Assembly (NCBI RefSeq): GCF_002980625.1
Contig: NZ_PVLR01000001.1
Coordinates: forward strand, 1-64,000
Origin: Malikia spinosa
Lineage (GTDB): Bacteria > Pseudomonadota > Gammaproteobacteria > Burkholderiales > Burkholderiaceae_C
Length of the DNA stretch: 64,000 bases
Direction of reading: 5' to 3'
In this document: positions 50,736 to 61,832 of the stretch, piece by piece
Layout: the number at the start of each line of letters is the position of its first letter
Position numbering within the stretch: position 1 is the first letter of the stretch
Position numbers and translations under genes: made by a program
The notes under the pieces: generated by a model
Database searches by the model: none
What the model was told of the DNA's origin: nothing
The model's input: the letters and a program-made list of their open reading frames with translations, nothing else

Positions 50736-53612
50736 ATGAGCCAGACGAACGACGTCTACACCGCCTACAGCGGTAACTCTTATCTCTTCGGCGGCAACGC
50801 GCCCTATGTCGAAGAGATGTACGAAAACTATCTGGCCGATCCGACCAGCGTGCCCGAGAACTGGCGCGAGTACTTCGATGCCCTGCAGCATGTGCCTGCC
50901 GTCGACGGCAGCGATGCCCGCGATGTGCCGCACCTGCCGGTCATCAATGCCTTCGCCGAGCGCGCCAAGAGCGGTGTGACCCAGACCGTGGTCGCCAGCG
51001 TCGACGCCGAAATGGGCCGCAAGCGCACCTCCGTGCAGCAGCTGATTGCCGCCTACCGCAACGTCGGCCAGCGTTTCGCTGACCTCGACCCGCTCAAGCG
51101 CACCGAGCGCCCCAGCATCCCTGAGCTCGATCCGGCCTTCTACGGCCTCAACAGTGCCGACCAGGAAACCGTCTTCGATGTCAGCAACACCTTCTTCGGC
51201 AAGGACAAGATGTCGCTGCGCGAGCTGCTCAATGCGCTGCGCGAGACCTACTGCAGCTCGATCGGCATCGAGTTCATGCACACGACCGACCAGACGCAAA
51301 AGCGCTGGTGGCAGCAAAAGCTCGAGACCGTGCGCGCCAAGCCGGCTTTCAATGCCGACAAGAAGCGCCATATCCTGGACCGCCTGACCGCGGCCGAAGG
51401 CCTTGAGCGCTACCTGCATACCAAGTATGTCGGCCAGAAGCGCTTCTCGCTCGAAGGCGGCGAGAGCTTCATCGCCTCGATGGACGAGCTGATCCAGCAA
51501 GCCGGCGCCAAGGGCGTGCAGGAAATCGTGATCGGCATGGCCCACCGCGGCCGCCTGAACGTGCTGGTCAACACCCTGGGCAAGATGCCCAAGGACCTGT
51601 TCGCCGAATTCGATCACACCGCACCGGAAGACCTGCCGGCCGGTGACGTCAAGTACCACCAGGGCTTCAGCTCGGACATCAGCACCATCGGTGGCCCGGT
51701 CCACCTGAGCCTGGCCTTCAACCCGTCCCACCTCGAGATCGTCAACCCGGTGGTCGAAGGCTCGGTGCGCGCGCGCATGGACCGTCGCGGCGACAAGGTC
51801 GGCGCCCAGGTGCTGCCGGTGCTGGTGCACGGCGACTCCGCCTTCGGCGGCCAGGGCGTGAACCAGGAAACGCTGGCGCTGTCCGAGACCCGTGGCTACA
51901 CCACGGGCGGCACCGTCCACATCATCATCAACAACCAGATCGGCTTCACGACCTCGGACCCGCGCGACCTGCGCTCGACCCTGTACTGCACCGACATCGT
52001 CAAGATGATCGAGGCGCCGGTGCTGCACGTCAACGGTGACGATCCGGAAGCCGTGGTGCTGGCAACCCAGCTCGCGCTCGAGTACCGCCTGGAGTTCCGC
52101 AAGGATGTCGTGATCGACATCATCTGCTTCCGCAAGCTCGGCCACAACGAGCAAGACACCCCGGCGCTGACCCAGCCGCTGATGTACAAGAAGATCGCAG
52201 CCCACCCCGGCACGCGTCGCCTGTACGCCGACAAGCTGGCCGCCCAGGGTCTGGGTGACTCGCTGGGCGACGACATGGTCAAGGCCTATCGCGCCGCGAT
52301 GGACGAAGGCCGCCACACCGTCAACCCGGTCATCAGCAACTTCAAGAGCAAGTACGCGGTCGACTGGAGCCCGTTCCTGGGCAAGAAGTGGACCGATGCC
52401 GCCGACACCGCGATCCCGCTGACCGAGTGGAAGCGTCTGGCCGAAAAGCTGACCACGATTCCCGCCAGCGTCAACCCGCACCAGCTGGTCAAGAAGGTCT
52501 ATGACGACCGCGCTGCCATGGGCCGGGGCGAGGTCAACGTCGACTGGGGCATGGGCGAGCACATGGCTTTCGCCTCGCTGGTGGCTTCCGGCTACCCGGT
52601 CCGCCTGTCGGGCGAGGACTGCGGCCGCGGCACCTTCACCCACCGTCACGCCGTGATCCATGATCAGAAGCGCGAGAAGTGGGACGAGGGCACCTACGTG
52701 CCGCTGCAAAACGTCGCCGACAACCAGGCGCCGTTCGTCGTGATCGACTCGATCCTGTCGGAAGAGGCGGTGCTGGGCTTCGAGTACGGCTACGCCGGCT
52801 CCGAGCCCAACACGCTGACGATCTGGGAAGCCCAGTTCGGCGACTTCGCCAACGGCGCCCAGGTCGTGATCGACCAGTTCATCGCTTCGGGCGAAGTCAA
52901 GTGGGGTCGTGCCAACGGCCTGGTCATGATGCTGCCGCACGGCTACGAAGGCCAGGGCCCCGAGCACAGCTCGGCCCGCCTCGAGCGCTTCATGCAGCTG
53001 GCGGCCGACACCAACATGCAGATCGTGCAGCCGACCACGGCCAGCCAGATCTTCCATGTGCTGCGTCGCCAGATGGTGCGCAACCTGCGCAAGCCGCTGG
53101 TGCTGTTCACCCCGAAGTCGCTGCTGCGCAACAAGGACGCGACCTCGCCGCTGACCGAGTTCACCAAGGGCAGCTTCCAGACCGTGATCCCGGAGCAGAA
53201 CGCCGAGGTGGTCAAGAACGCCGCCAAGGTCAAGCGCGTGATCGCCTGCTCTGGCAAGGTCTACTACGACCTGGTCAAGAAGCGCACCGAGAAGGGCTCT
53301 GACGACGTGGCCATCATCCGCGTCGAGCAGCTCTATCCCTTCCCGCACAAGGCCTTCGCTGCCGAGCTCAAGAAGTACCCGAACGCGAGCGATCTGGTGT
53401 GGTGCCAGGACGAGCCGCAAAACCAGGGTGCCTGGTTCTTCGTGCAGCACTACATCCACGAGAACATGCTGGCCGGCCAGAAGCTGGGTTATTCCGGCCG
53501 TGCCGCCTCGGCTTCGCCGGCCGTGGGCTACTCGCACCTGCACCAGGACCAGCAGAAGGCCCTGATCGAAGGCGCATTCGCCAAGCTCAAGGGCTTCGTG
53601 CTGACCAAGTGA
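50736..53612 (+). CDS. sucA: 2-oxoglutarate dehydrogenase E1 component
   Basis: A 958-residue ThDP enzyme of the TCA cycle, decarboxylating 2-oxoglutarate and succinylating the E2 lipoyl group. The N-terminal TAYSGNSYLFGGNAPYVEEMYENYL segment (E2-binding), IVIGMAHRGRLNVLVNTLGK, HVNGDDPEAVV and the YHQGFSSD region are all conserved. The ATG 50736 is preferred over an in-frame GTG 21 codons upstream because it matches the family N terminus and follows GGAGG. First gene of sucA-sucB-lpd. Confidence 0.98.
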   Translation: MSQTNDVYTAYSGNSYLFGGNAPYVEEMYENYLADPTSVPENWREYFDALQHVPAVDGSDARDVPHLPVINAFAERAKSGVTQTVVASVDAEMGRKRTSVQQLIAAYRNVGQRFADLDPLKRTERPSIPELDPAFYGLNSADQETVFDVSNTFFGKDKMSLRELLNALRETYCSSIGIEFMHTTDQTQKRWWQQKLETVRAKPAFNADKKRHILDRLTAAEGLERYLHTKYVGQKRFSLEGGESFIASMDELIQQAGAKGVQEIVIGMAHRGRLNVLVNTLGKMPKDLFAEFDHTAPEDLPAGDVKYHQGFSSDISTIGGPVHLSLAFNPSHLEIVNPVVEGSVRARMDRRGDKVGAQVLPVLVHGDSAFGGQGVNQETLALSETRGYTTGGTVHIIINNQIGFTTSDPRDLRSTLYCTDIVKMIEAPVLHVNGDDPEAVVLATQLALEYRLEFRKDVVIDIICFRKLGHNEQDTPALTQPLMYKKIAAHPGTRRLYADKLAAQGLGDSLGDDMVKAYRAAMDEGRHTVNPVISNFKSKYAVDWSPFLGKKWTDAADTAIPLTEWKRLAEKLTTIPASVNPHQLVKKVYDDRAAMGRGEVNVDWGMGEHMAFASLVASGYPVRLSGEDCGRGTFTHRHAVIHDQKREKWDEGTYVPLQNVADNQAPFVVIDSILSEEAVLGFEYGYAGSEPNTLTIWEAQFGDFANGAQVVIDQFIASGEVKWGRANGLVMMLPHGYEGQGPEHSSARLERFMQLAADTNMQIVQPTTASQIFHVLRRQMVRNLRKPLVLFTPKSLLRNKDATSPLTEFTKGSFQTVIPEQNAEVVKNAAKVKRVIACSGKVYYDLVKKRTEKGSDDVAIIRVEQLYPFPHKAFAAELKKYPNASDLVWCQDEPQNQGAWFFVQHYIHENMLAGQKLGYSGRAASASPAVGYSHLHQDQQKALIEGAFAKLKGFVLTK

Positions 53613-53618
53613 ACCAGT

Positions 53619-53641
53619 GGGGCGCCCCCGGAGGGCGCCCC
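53619..53641 (+). other. Intercistronic hairpin between sucA and sucB
   Basis: GGGGCGCCC (53619-53627) and GGGCGCCCC (53633-53641) form a perfect 9-bp stem with a CCGGA loop, followed by only two Ts. Its position mirrors the hairpins in the PDH operon gaps. Confidence 0.6.
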
Positions 53642-53672
53642 TTCGCATACCTGACAAGAGGAAGAATACAAA

Positions 53673-54920
53673 ATGGCTATCATCGAAGTCAAAGTCCCGC
53701 AACTGTCCGAGTCCGTGGCCGAAGCCACCATGCTGCAGTGGAAGAAGAAGCCGGGCGAGGCCGTCGCGGCTGACGAGATCCTGATCGAGATCGAGACCGA
53801 CAAGGTCGTGCTCGAAGTGCCGGCCCCGTCGGCTGGCGTGCTGGTCGAGCTGGTCGTCGGCGACGGCGGCACCGTGGTTTCCGACCAGGTCATCGCCCGC
53901 ATCGACACCGACGGCAAGGCCGCTGCCGCTGCCCCGGCTGCTGCCGTGGCCGCCGCTCCCGCAGCCGCTGCCGCCCCGGCTGCTGCTGCCGCTGCTCCGG
54001 CTTCCGCCTCGATGGCCGGCGTCGCGATGCCGGCTGCTGCCAAGCTGATGGCTGACGCCGGCATGGCTGCCGGTTCGGTTGCCGGTACCGGCAAGGACGG
54101 CCGCGTCACCAAGGGTGATGTGCTGGCTGCCGCCGCCGCTCCGAAGGCCGCACCGGCTCCGGCTGCTGCGCCCAAGGCCGCACTGCAGCAGGTCGCTGCT
54201 GCGCCCATCTCGCTGGGCGAGCGTCCCGAGCAGCGCGTGCCGATGACCCGTCTGCGTGCCCGCGTCGCCGAGCGTCTGCTGCAGTCGCAGTCGACCAACG
54301 CCATCCTGACCACCTTCAACGAAGTCAACATGGCTCCGGTGATGGCGATGCGCTCCAAGTTCCAGGACAGCTTCACCAAGGAGCATGGCTGCAAGCTGGG
54401 CTTCATGAGCTTCTTCGTCAAGGCTGCCGTGCACGCCCTGAAGAAGTTCCCGGTCCTGAACGCTTCGGTCGACGGCAACGACATCGTCTACCACGGCTAC
54501 TTCGACATCGGTATCGCGGTCGGTTCGCCGCGCGGCCTGGTGGTGCCGATCCTGCGCAACGCCGACCAGATGAGCTTTGCCGACATCGAGAAGAAGATCG
54601 CCGAGTTCGGCAAGAAGGCCGCTGAAGGCAAGCTGGGCATCGAAGAGATGACCGGCGGTACCTTCTCGATCTCCAACGGTGGCACCTTCGGCTCGATGAT
54701 GTCGACCCCGATCATCAACCCGCCGCAGTCGGCCATCCTGGGCGTGCACGCGACCAAGGACCGCGCCGTGGTCGAGAACGGCCAGATCGTGATCCGTCCG
54801 ATCAACTACCTCGCAATGTCCTACGACCACCGCATCATCGACGGCCGCGAAGCCGTGCTGGGCCTGGTCGCCATGAAGGACGCGCTGGAAGATCCGGCCC
54901 GCCTGCTGTTCAACATCTGA
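53673..54920 (+). CDS. sucB: 2-oxoglutarate dehydrogenase E2, dihydrolipoyllysine succinyltransferase
   Basis: A 415-residue E2 with a single lipoyl domain (~1-78, lipoylated K44 in EIETDKVVLEV), an Ala/Pro linker, an E3-binding domain (~112-150, MPAAAKLMADAGMAAGSVAGTGKDGRVTKGD) and the catalytic acyltransferase core (~185-415) ending SYDHRIIDGREAVLGL. One lipoyl domain and the sequence after the linker fit the succinyl rather than acetyl enzyme. AGAGGAAG precedes the ATG. It lies 60 bp after sucA. Confidence 0.97.
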   Translation: MAIIEVKVPQLSESVAEATMLQWKKKPGEAVAADEILIEIETDKVVLEVPAPSAGVLVELVVGDGGTVVSDQVIARIDTDGKAAAAAPAAAVAAAPAAAAAPAAAAAAPASASMAGVAMPAAAKLMADAGMAAGSVAGTGKDGRVTKGDVLAAAAAPKAAPAPAAAPKAALQQVAAAPISLGERPEQRVPMTRLRARVAERLLQSQSTNAILTTFNEVNMAPVMAMRSKFQDSFTKEHGCKLGFMSFFVKAAVHALKKFPVLNASVDGNDIVYHGYFDIGIAVGSPRGLVVPILRNADQMSFADIEKKIAEFGKKAAEGKLGIEEMTGGTFSISNGGTFGSMMSTPIINPPQSAILGVHATKDRAVVENGQIVIRPINYLAMSYDHRIIDGREAVLGLVAMKDALEDPARLLFNI

Positions 54921-54984
54921 ACCAGCTGAACTGAAGCGACGATGCCGCGCCCGGCGTGGCGTCTCCCTTCACTGAACCATCAAG

Positions 54985-55033
54985 AGCCCACCCATCAGGT
55001 CCGACCTCCGGTCTGCCCCTTGGTGGGCTTTTT
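54985..55033 (+). terminator. Terminator-like hairpin between sucB and lpd
   Basis: AGCCCACC (54985-54992) pairs with GGTGGGCT (55022-55029), enclosing a smaller AGGT/ACCT hairpin, and ends in TTTTT. Because lpd follows 69 bp later on the same strand, it probably reduces E3 synthesis relative to E1 and E2. Confidence 0.7.
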
Positions 55034-55101
55034 GCCAAGCCGCCTAGATTTAACGGCAGCCGCCCGCAGCGGCGCGCGCTGCCAGATTCAAAGAGAACAT
55101 C

Positions 55102-56529
<1,428 letters not shown>

Positions 56530-56545
56530 GCGGCACTGCAGGTTG

Positions 56546-57676
56546 ATGAACGACAACAACGCATCCGAGTCGGGCTTCGGCCCGGTGCGCCTGGCCTATG
56601 AGGCCGAGCTGGTGGCGCGTGGCTACCAGAGCGATCCGGCGCAATTGCGCGCCGTCGAGGCGCTCGAGCGCTGCGCGTCCGAGTGGGCGCATTTCAAGCA
56701 GCGCCGCTCGAACGCGCTCAAGAAGTTCATCAACCGCCTGCCGATCCCGAAGGGCGTCTACATGTTCGGCGGGGTGGGGCGCGGCAAAAGCTTCCTGATG
56801 GACTGCTTCTACAACGCCGTCCCCCTCAGGCGCAAGACGCGGCTGCACTTCCATGAGTTCATGCGCGAGGTGCACCGCGAGCTGGCCGACCTGCAGGGCA
56901 CGGTCAACCCGCTCGATGCGCTGGGCCTGCGCATGTCCAAGCGCTACCGGCTGATCTGCTTCGACGAGTTCCACGTCGCCGACGTCACCGACGCGATGAT
57001 CCTGTATCGGCTGCTCGAAGCGATGCGCAAGTACGGCATCGGCATGGTCACGACCAGCAACTTCCATCCCGACGGCCTGTATCCGAACGGTCTGCACCGC
57101 GACCGCATCCTGCCCGCGATCGAGCTGCTCAAGCAAGACCACCAGGTCATCAACGTCGACAACGGCACCGACTACCGGCGCCGCACCTTGGAGCATGTCA
57201 AGCTCTACCACTGCCCGCTCGGGGTCGAGGCCGACGCCCAGATGAAGCTGGCCTTCGACGAGCTGGCCGAGGCGCATGACGAGGACCCGGTGCTGCATAT
57301 CGAGGCGCGCGAGATCCGCGCGCTGCGCCGCGCCGGCGGCGTGGTCTGGTTCGACTTCAAGGAACTGTGCGGCGGGCCGCGCTCGCAGAGCGACTACCTC
57401 GAGATCGCCAGCCAGTTCCACACCGTGCTGCTGAGCAACGTGCCCTACATGCCGATCAACATGGCTTCGGCTGCGCGGCGCTTCACCTGGCTGGTCGACG
57501 TGCTGTATGACCGCCGCGTCAAGTTCGTGCTGTCGGCCGCGGTGCCGGCCGAGGCGCTCTACACCGAAGGCCCGCTGTCGCACGAGTTCCCGCGCACGGT
57601 CTCGCGCTTGAACGAGATGCAGTCCAAGGAATACCTGGACATGGAATACCGCGAGGTCGATACCTCGCTGAGCTGA
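56546..57676 (+). CDS. zapE: Cell division protein ZapE (AFG1-family ATPase)
   Basis: A 376-residue AFG1-like ATPase. Walker A is YMFGGVGRGKSFLMD (~73-87), Walker B RLICFDEFHVAD (~134-145), followed by sensor residues (VTTSNFHPDGLYPNGLHRDRILPAI). In E. coli ZapE associates with the Z ring under stress and at late division. The ATG at 56546 is 16 bp after the lpd stop and gives the family N terminus; the open frame upstream is an lpd shadow. It converges with bamD. Confidence 0.92.
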   Translation: MNDNNASESGFGPVRLAYEAELVARGYQSDPAQLRAVEALERCASEWAHFKQRRSNALKKFINRLPIPKGVYMFGGVGRGKSFLMDCFYNAVPLRRKTRLHFHEFMREVHRELADLQGTVNPLDALGLRMSKRYRLICFDEFHVADVTDAMILYRLLEAMRKYGIGMVTTSNFHPDGLYPNGLHRDRILPAIELLKQDHQVINVDNGTDYRRRTLEHVKLYHCPLGVEADAQMKLAFDELAEAHDEDPVLHIEAREIRALRRAGGVVWFDFKELCGGPRSQSDYLEIASQFHTVLLSNVPYMPINMASAARRFTWLVDVLYDRRVKFVLSAAVPAEALYTEGPLSHEFPRTVSRLNEMQSKEYLDMEYREVDTSLS

Positions 57677-57682
57677 ACCAGA

Positions 57683-57723
57683 CCAGCGCGCTCGCGCTGG
57701 CTGGCGGCGCGCGCTGCGCCGCC
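57683..57723. terminator. Two adjacent GC hairpins between converging zapE and bamD
   Basis: CCAGCGC/GCGCTGG (57683-57689, 57694-57700; loop GCTC) and GGCGGCGC/GCGCCGCC (57703-57710, 57716-57723) are perfect stems 2 bp apart. Neither is followed by a long U tract (AAGGGTTTCAGTGTTTC on the plus side). They probably end both transcripts. Confidence 0.5.
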
Positions 57724-57752
57724 AAGGGTTTCAGTGTTTCAGTTGCGCGGCG

Positions 57753-58568
57753 TCAGAACAGCTTCCACCAGGGAGCCTTGCGCGGCTGGTCGGCCTGGGG
57801 TGCGTTGGCCGGGTAGTTCTTCTCGAGCACGCGGCGCGCATCCTGTGCCAGATCCTGCATCCCCATCGCCTCGTAGGACTTGACCAGCAGGGTCAGGGCT
57901 TCCTTGGCGGCAGGCACGCCCTGGTATTCGGTCAGCGCGAGCTGGGCCCGGTTGACCGCCGCCACATAGGCGCCGCGCTGGTAGTAATAGCGCGCCACAT
58001 TGACCTCGGACTCGGCCAGCGAATTGATCACATAGGTCATGCGCAGGCGGGCGTCGGGCGCGTATTTCGAATCGGGGAAGCGCTGCACCAGTTCACGGAA
58101 CGACTCGAACGACACCTTGGCCGCCTTCTGGTCGCGCTCGGACAGGTTCTGCTCCGACAGGCTGCTGAACAGGCCCAGGTTGTCGTTGAAGTTCACGATG
58201 CCCTTGAGGTAGAGCGCGTAGTCGAGTGCCGGACTGGCCGGATGCAGCTTCATGAAGCGGTCGAGCGTCGCGACCGCCTGCGGCTGCTCGCCGTTGCGGT
58301 AATGCGAGTAGGCCTTCTCGAGCTGGGCCTGCTGGGCCAGCGGCGTGCCGGCGGCACGGCCCTCGAGTTTCTCGAACTGCTGGATCGCTTTTTCGAACAG
58401 GCCGTTGCTGCGGTTGTCCATTGCCTCGGCGTAGATCTTCTCCGGGCTCCAGTTCGCCGTCTCGTCGATCGGCTTCGGGCTGGCGCAAGCGGTCAGCAGC
58501 GCGGTGGCCAGCAAAACCGTTAGGCGCGGGCGCAACGGGAACACAGCGGATAATCGGGGCAGAAACAT
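57753..58568 (-). CDS. bamD: Outer membrane assembly lipoprotein BamD
   Basis: A 271-residue lipoprotein of the Bam complex. The lipobox LLTAC places the lipidated Cys at residue 28. Five TPR-like repeats follow (~40-250: SPEKIYAEAMDNRSNGLFEKAIQQFEKLE; QLEKAYSHYRNGEQPQAVATLDRFMKLHP; RFPDSKYAPDARLRM). BamD is the essential partner of BamA (15966-18278) and recognises OMP signals. AAAGG lies 10 bp before the ATG. It diverges from rluD across only 35 bp. Confidence 0.96.
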   Translation of the reverse strand: MFLPRLSAVFPLRPRLTVLLATALLTACASPKPIDETANWSPEKIYAEAMDNRSNGLFEKAIQQFEKLEGRAAGTPLAQQAQLEKAYSHYRNGEQPQAVATLDRFMKLHPASPALDYALYLKGIVNFNDNLGLFSSLSEQNLSERDQKAAKVSFESFRELVQRFPDSKYAPDARLRMTYVINSLAESEVNVARYYYQRGAYVAAVNRAQLALTEYQGVPAAKEALTLLVKSYEAMGMQDLAQDARRVLEKNYPANAPQADQPRKAPWWKLF

Positions 58569-58603
58569 CGTGCGTACACCTTTGCAGCAGCAGGAAAATC
58601 GGA

Positions 58604-59650
58604 TTGACTCAGGAAATTATATCGACCCCCCTACAGGAGCCCGGCTTGCCGGCCTGGAGCCCCACCGACGAAATCGACGAGCTCGAGCAGGCGCCCGAGC
58701 GGCGCTGCTTCGTCGTCGACGCGCATGAGCATGGGCTCAGGATAGACAAGTTGCTGGCCCTGCGCTGTCCCGAATTCTCGCGCGGCTATTTTCAGCATTT
58801 GCTGCAGGAAGGCGCCGTGCAGTTGGCCGGGCGCGTGCTGTCCAAGGCCGCGGCCAAGGTCAGGGCTGGCGAGCCGGTCGAGGTCGAGCTCAGGCCCACC
58901 GCCCAGGCGATGGCCTTCTTGCCCGAGGCGATGGCCTTGCAGGTGGTGTACGAGGACGAGCATCTGTTGGTGATCGACAAGCCGGCGGGCCTGGTGGTGC
59001 ACCCGGCCGCCGGCAACTGGACCGGCACCTTGCTCAATGGCTTGCTGGCCTATCATGCCGCTGCCGCGCGCCTGCCGCGCGCCGGCATCGTGCACCGGCT
59101 AGACAAGGACACCAGCGGGCTGCTGCTGGTCGGCAAGACGCTGCCGGCCTGCGAGGCGCTGGTGCGCCTGATCGCGCAACGCAGCGTGCACCGGATCTAT
59201 GTCGCGCTCGCGCATGGCGCCTGGCGCGGTGGCGACGAGATCGAGGTCGAGCGCTGGGTTGGCCGCGACCCGCGCAACCGCCTGCGCATGGCGGTGCTGG
59301 CGCCCAACAGCGGCGGCGCCAAGGAAGCCAGGACCACGATCCGGCGCCTGGACGCCGGCGATGACTACTGCTGGGTCGGCTGCAAGCTGCACACCGGCCG
59401 CACGCACCAGATCCGGGTCCACATGACCAGCCTGAACCATGCGCTGGTCGGTGACGTGACCTATGGCGGTCGTCTGCTGCTGGGCATGCAGCGCCAGGCC
59501 TTGCATGCGCACCGGCTCGCGCTGCCGCATCCGATCACGGGGCAGGCGCTGCATTTCGAGTGCGCGCTGCCGGCCGATCTGGCGCAGGCGGTCGAAAACG
59601 CCGGACTGCACTATAATCTCGATCACCTATGGCAGGTGAGCGATACCTGA
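58604..59650 (+). CDS. rluD: 23S rRNA pseudouridine synthase RluD
   Basis: A 348-residue RluA-family synthase, expected to modify helix 69 of 23S rRNA (positions 1911, 1915, 1917 in E. coli). An S4 RNA-binding domain (~38-95, LRIDKLLALRCPEFSRGYFQHLLQEGAV) precedes the catalytic domain with the motif GIVHRLDKDTSGLLLV (catalytic Asp). The start is a TTG at 58604, supported by AGGAAAA 8 bp upstream; the longer frame crosses into the bamD promoter and antisense region. A TATAAT at 59612-59617 near its end may serve the next genes. Confidence 0.92.
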   Translation: MTQEIISTPLQEPGLPAWSPTDEIDELEQAPERRCFVVDAHEHGLRIDKLLALRCPEFSRGYFQHLLQEGAVQLAGRVLSKAAAKVRAGEPVEVELRPTAQAMAFLPEAMALQVVYEDEHLLVIDKPAGLVVHPAAGNWTGTLLNGLLAYHAAAARLPRAGIVHRLDKDTSGLLLVGKTLPACEALVRLIAQRSVHRIYVALAHGAWRGGDEIEVERWVGRDPRNRLRMAVLAPNSGGAKEARTTIRRLDAGDDYCWVGCKLHTGRTHQIRVHMTSLNHALVGDVTYGGRLLLGMQRQALHAHRLALPHPITGQALHFECALPADLAQAVENAGLHYNLDHLWQVSDT

Positions 59651-59749
59651 CCGACTTTTTATTACGCCATTAGCCGCCTCGCCGGCCTGCGGTCCCGGAG
59701 CTTTCCCGGCCGACCTCCTTGATCAGTTCCGGACCTCGGACCCAACACC

Positions 59750-60406
59750 ATGAACACCGCGGATGCGCGTCGCATCCTCGAGACTGCATTGCTTTGCGCA
59801 CAGGAACCCCTGAGTCTGCGCGAGATGGCTGTGCTTTTCGAGGGCGCGCTGTCATATGACACCTTGCGCCGGCTATTGACCGAGCTGCAGCGTGCCTGGG
59901 ACAATCGTGGCCTGGAACTGGTCTGTCTGGCCAGTGGCTGGCGCTTCCAGAGCCGGCCGGAGCTGCGGCCGTTCCTGGAGCGGCTGCATCCTGAAAAGCC
60001 GCCCAAGTACAGCCGGGCCGTGCTCGAGACACTGGCGATCATCGCCTATCGCCAGCCGGTCACCCGCGGCGATATGGAGGAGATCCGTGGCGTCACGATC
60101 AATTCGGCCATCATCAAGCAGCTCGAGGACCGCGGCTGGATCGAGGTCATCGGTTACCGCGAGACGGTCGGGCGACCGGCGCTGTTCGCGACCACGCGGA
60201 CCTTCCTGGATGACCTGGGACTGGCCGCGCTGGACGCCTTGCCACCGCTCGAGGCGGTGTCAGCACCCGTCGACGCCCTGGCGGCGCTGACGCTGCAAGC
60301 GCCGAGCCCCAGCCCGACCGGGCCGCATGCCGATGAAGGCGCTGCGCCGGTCCCCCCCAATATGCCCAACGAAGGCCTGCAAAGGCCTGCAGAATCAGAA
60401 ACATGA
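59750..60406 (+). CDS. scpB: Segregation and condensation protein B
   Basis: A 218-residue kleisin-associated protein with two winged-helix domains (~1-80 and ~85-155). [32 protein letters not shown] and [17 protein letters not shown] are diagnostic. With SMC and ScpA it forms the condensin that organises the chromosome. scpA is not adjacent, unlike in many bacteria. A Pro/Ala-rich tail (~185-218) is present. Its stop overlaps rluB by ATGA. Confidence 0.95.
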   Translation: MNTADARRILETALLCAQEPLSLREMAVLFEGALSYDTLRRLLTELQRAWDNRGLELVCLASGWRFQSRPELRPFLERLHPEKPPKYSRAVLETLAIIAYRQPVTRGDMEEIRGVTINSAIIKQLEDRGWIEVIGYRETVGRPALFATTRTFLDDLGLAALDALPPLEAVSAPVDALAALTLQAPSPSPTGPHADEGAAPVPPNMPNEGLQRPAESET

Positions 60407-61734
60407 ACCAGATGCCACAAGCCCCCTCCGACGCCGAACCTTCGGTTGCCACCGCTGCCGCCGCGCCCGCCGAGGGTCAGTTCGACCTGGAGCAGGAGCA
60501 GCAGCTGTTCGCTGACCTGGTCTCGGGCGAATTCGATGCCGAGCAGGACGCCGAGCTGCCCGACGAGGGCAAGCGCGTGCTGCTGCCGCAGGCCGACGCG
60601 CCCAAGCTGCACAAGGTGCTGGCCCAGGCCGGCCTGGGTTCGCGCCTCGAGATGGAACGCCTGATCCAGGACGGCCGGGTCACGGTCAACAATGAGCCGG
60701 CCCATGTCGGCCAACGCATCCAGCACGGCGACCAGATCAAGATCAACGGCAAGCTGGTCCGGGTGCGCATCGCGCCGCCGCCGCCGCGCGTGCTGGCCTA
60801 TCACAAGCCGGCCGGCGAGGTCGTCACCCATGACGACCCGCAGAACCGCCCGACCGTGTTCCGCCGCCTGCCGCGCCTGTACAACGGCAAATGGCAGTCG
60901 GTCGGACGGCTCGACCTCAACACCGAAGGCCTGCTGCTGTTCACCGATTCGGGCGAACTGGCCAACAAGCTGATGCACCCGCGTTTCGGCCTGCAGCGCG
61001 AATACGCGGTGCGCGTGCTCGGCGCCCTGAGCAACGACGAGAAGGCACGCCTGCTCGACGGCGTGCGCCTCGATGACGGCATGGCGCAGTTCCAGAGCAT
61101 CGAGGACGGCGGTGGCGACGGCGCCAACTGCTGGTATCGCGTCACGATCGCCGAGGGCCGCAACCGTGAGGTGCGCCGCATGTTCGAGGCCGTCGGCCAC
61201 GCCGTCAGCCGCCTGATCCGTATCCGCTACGGTGCCGTCGTGCTGCCGCGCGGCCTGCGTCGTGGCGTCTGGACCGAGCTCGACTACCGCGACATCGAGC
61301 GCCTGACCCTGGCCGCCGGCATGCGCCGCACCGACGAGCAGGCGCAGGACTCGGCGCGCAAGGCCGCCAGCCGCAACCCGCCGCCGCGCCGCAACAAGGG
61401 ATCGGGCCCGCGCCCGAGCGCGCCCAAGCTGGTCGAGGGTCCGGCGATCTCGCGCAGCAGCGGCCGCGCCATCCGCGAGCCGCGCTACGGCCATGACGAG
61501 CAGGGCTACGGCGAACAGCAAGCACCGTTCGGCCGCCAGGCCGATCCGCGCGACCTGCGCGATACACGCGGTCGCGGCCTGGGCCAGCCCGACCCGACCC
61601 AGACTGGCTACGGCTACATCGGCGCCGAGGCCGGCCAGAAGCGCAAGGGCCCCGGCCTTTACGCCGGCGGCAAGAGCGGTCGCCCGGGTTCGCCGGGCGG
61701 GCAGGGCGGCCCGCGCAAGGGTCCGCGCCGCTGA
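60403..61734 (+). CDS. rluB: 23S rRNA pseudouridine(2605) synthase RluB
   Basis: A 443-residue RsuA-family synthase with extra low-complexity ends. An acidic N-terminal extension (~1-60), an S4 domain (~68-115, [25 protein letters not shown]), and the catalytic domain (~125-300) with [18 protein letters not shown] (catalytic Asp) are followed by a basic Arg/Gly/Pro-rich tail (~315-443). The conserved core is ~240 residues, so nearly half the protein is tail sequence, probably for RNA or ribosome binding. RluE/F-type specificity is less likely given the scpB neighbour. Confidence 0.92.
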   Translation: MNQMPQAPSDAEPSVATAAAAPAEGQFDLEQEQQLFADLVSGEFDAEQDAELPDEGKRVLLPQADAPKLHKVLAQAGLGSRLEMERLIQDGRVTVNNEPAHVGQRIQHGDQIKINGKLVRVRIAPPPPRVLAYHKPAGEVVTHDDPQNRPTVFRRLPRLYNGKWQSVGRLDLNTEGLLLFTDSGELANKLMHPRFGLQREYAVRVLGALSNDEKARLLDGVRLDDGMAQFQSIEDGGGDGANCWYRVTIAEGRNREVRRMFEAVGHAVSRLIRIRYGAVVLPRGLRRGVWTELDYRDIERLTLAAGMRRTDEQAQDSARKAASRNPPPRRNKGSGPRPSAPKLVEGPAISRSSGRAIREPRYGHDEQGYGEQQAPFGRQADPRDLRDTRGRGLGQPDPTQTGYGYIGAEAGQKRKGPGLYAGGKSGRPGSPGGQGGPRKGPRR

Positions 61735-61752
61735 GCAGGCAAAGCCCCGACA

Positions 61753-61797
61753 CCCGGCCCTGTGCGGCCGGGCGCAGTCATGACTAACAGTTAGAAT
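61753..61797 (+). other. Hairpin and -10-like element between rluB and ndk
   Basis: CCCGGCC (61753-61759) and GGCCGGG (61766-61772) form a perfect 7-bp stem with no U tract. TAGAAT at 61792-61797, 35 bp before the ndk start, is a plausible -10 and overlaps a CTAAC-A-GTTAG dyad; no good -35 is seen. Confidence 0.4.
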
Positions 61798-61832
61798 CAG
61801 CGACTTTCCAAACCAACCCACAAGGTATAAAA

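Noticed and set aside
50691-54830. 1379-codon open frame on the minus strand across sucA and sucB
   Set aside because: Its translation is repetitive in Leu, Val, His, Asp and Gly with no domain, and it mirrors the codon pattern of two unmistakable plus-strand genes. High-GC codon bias leaves the opposite frame open.
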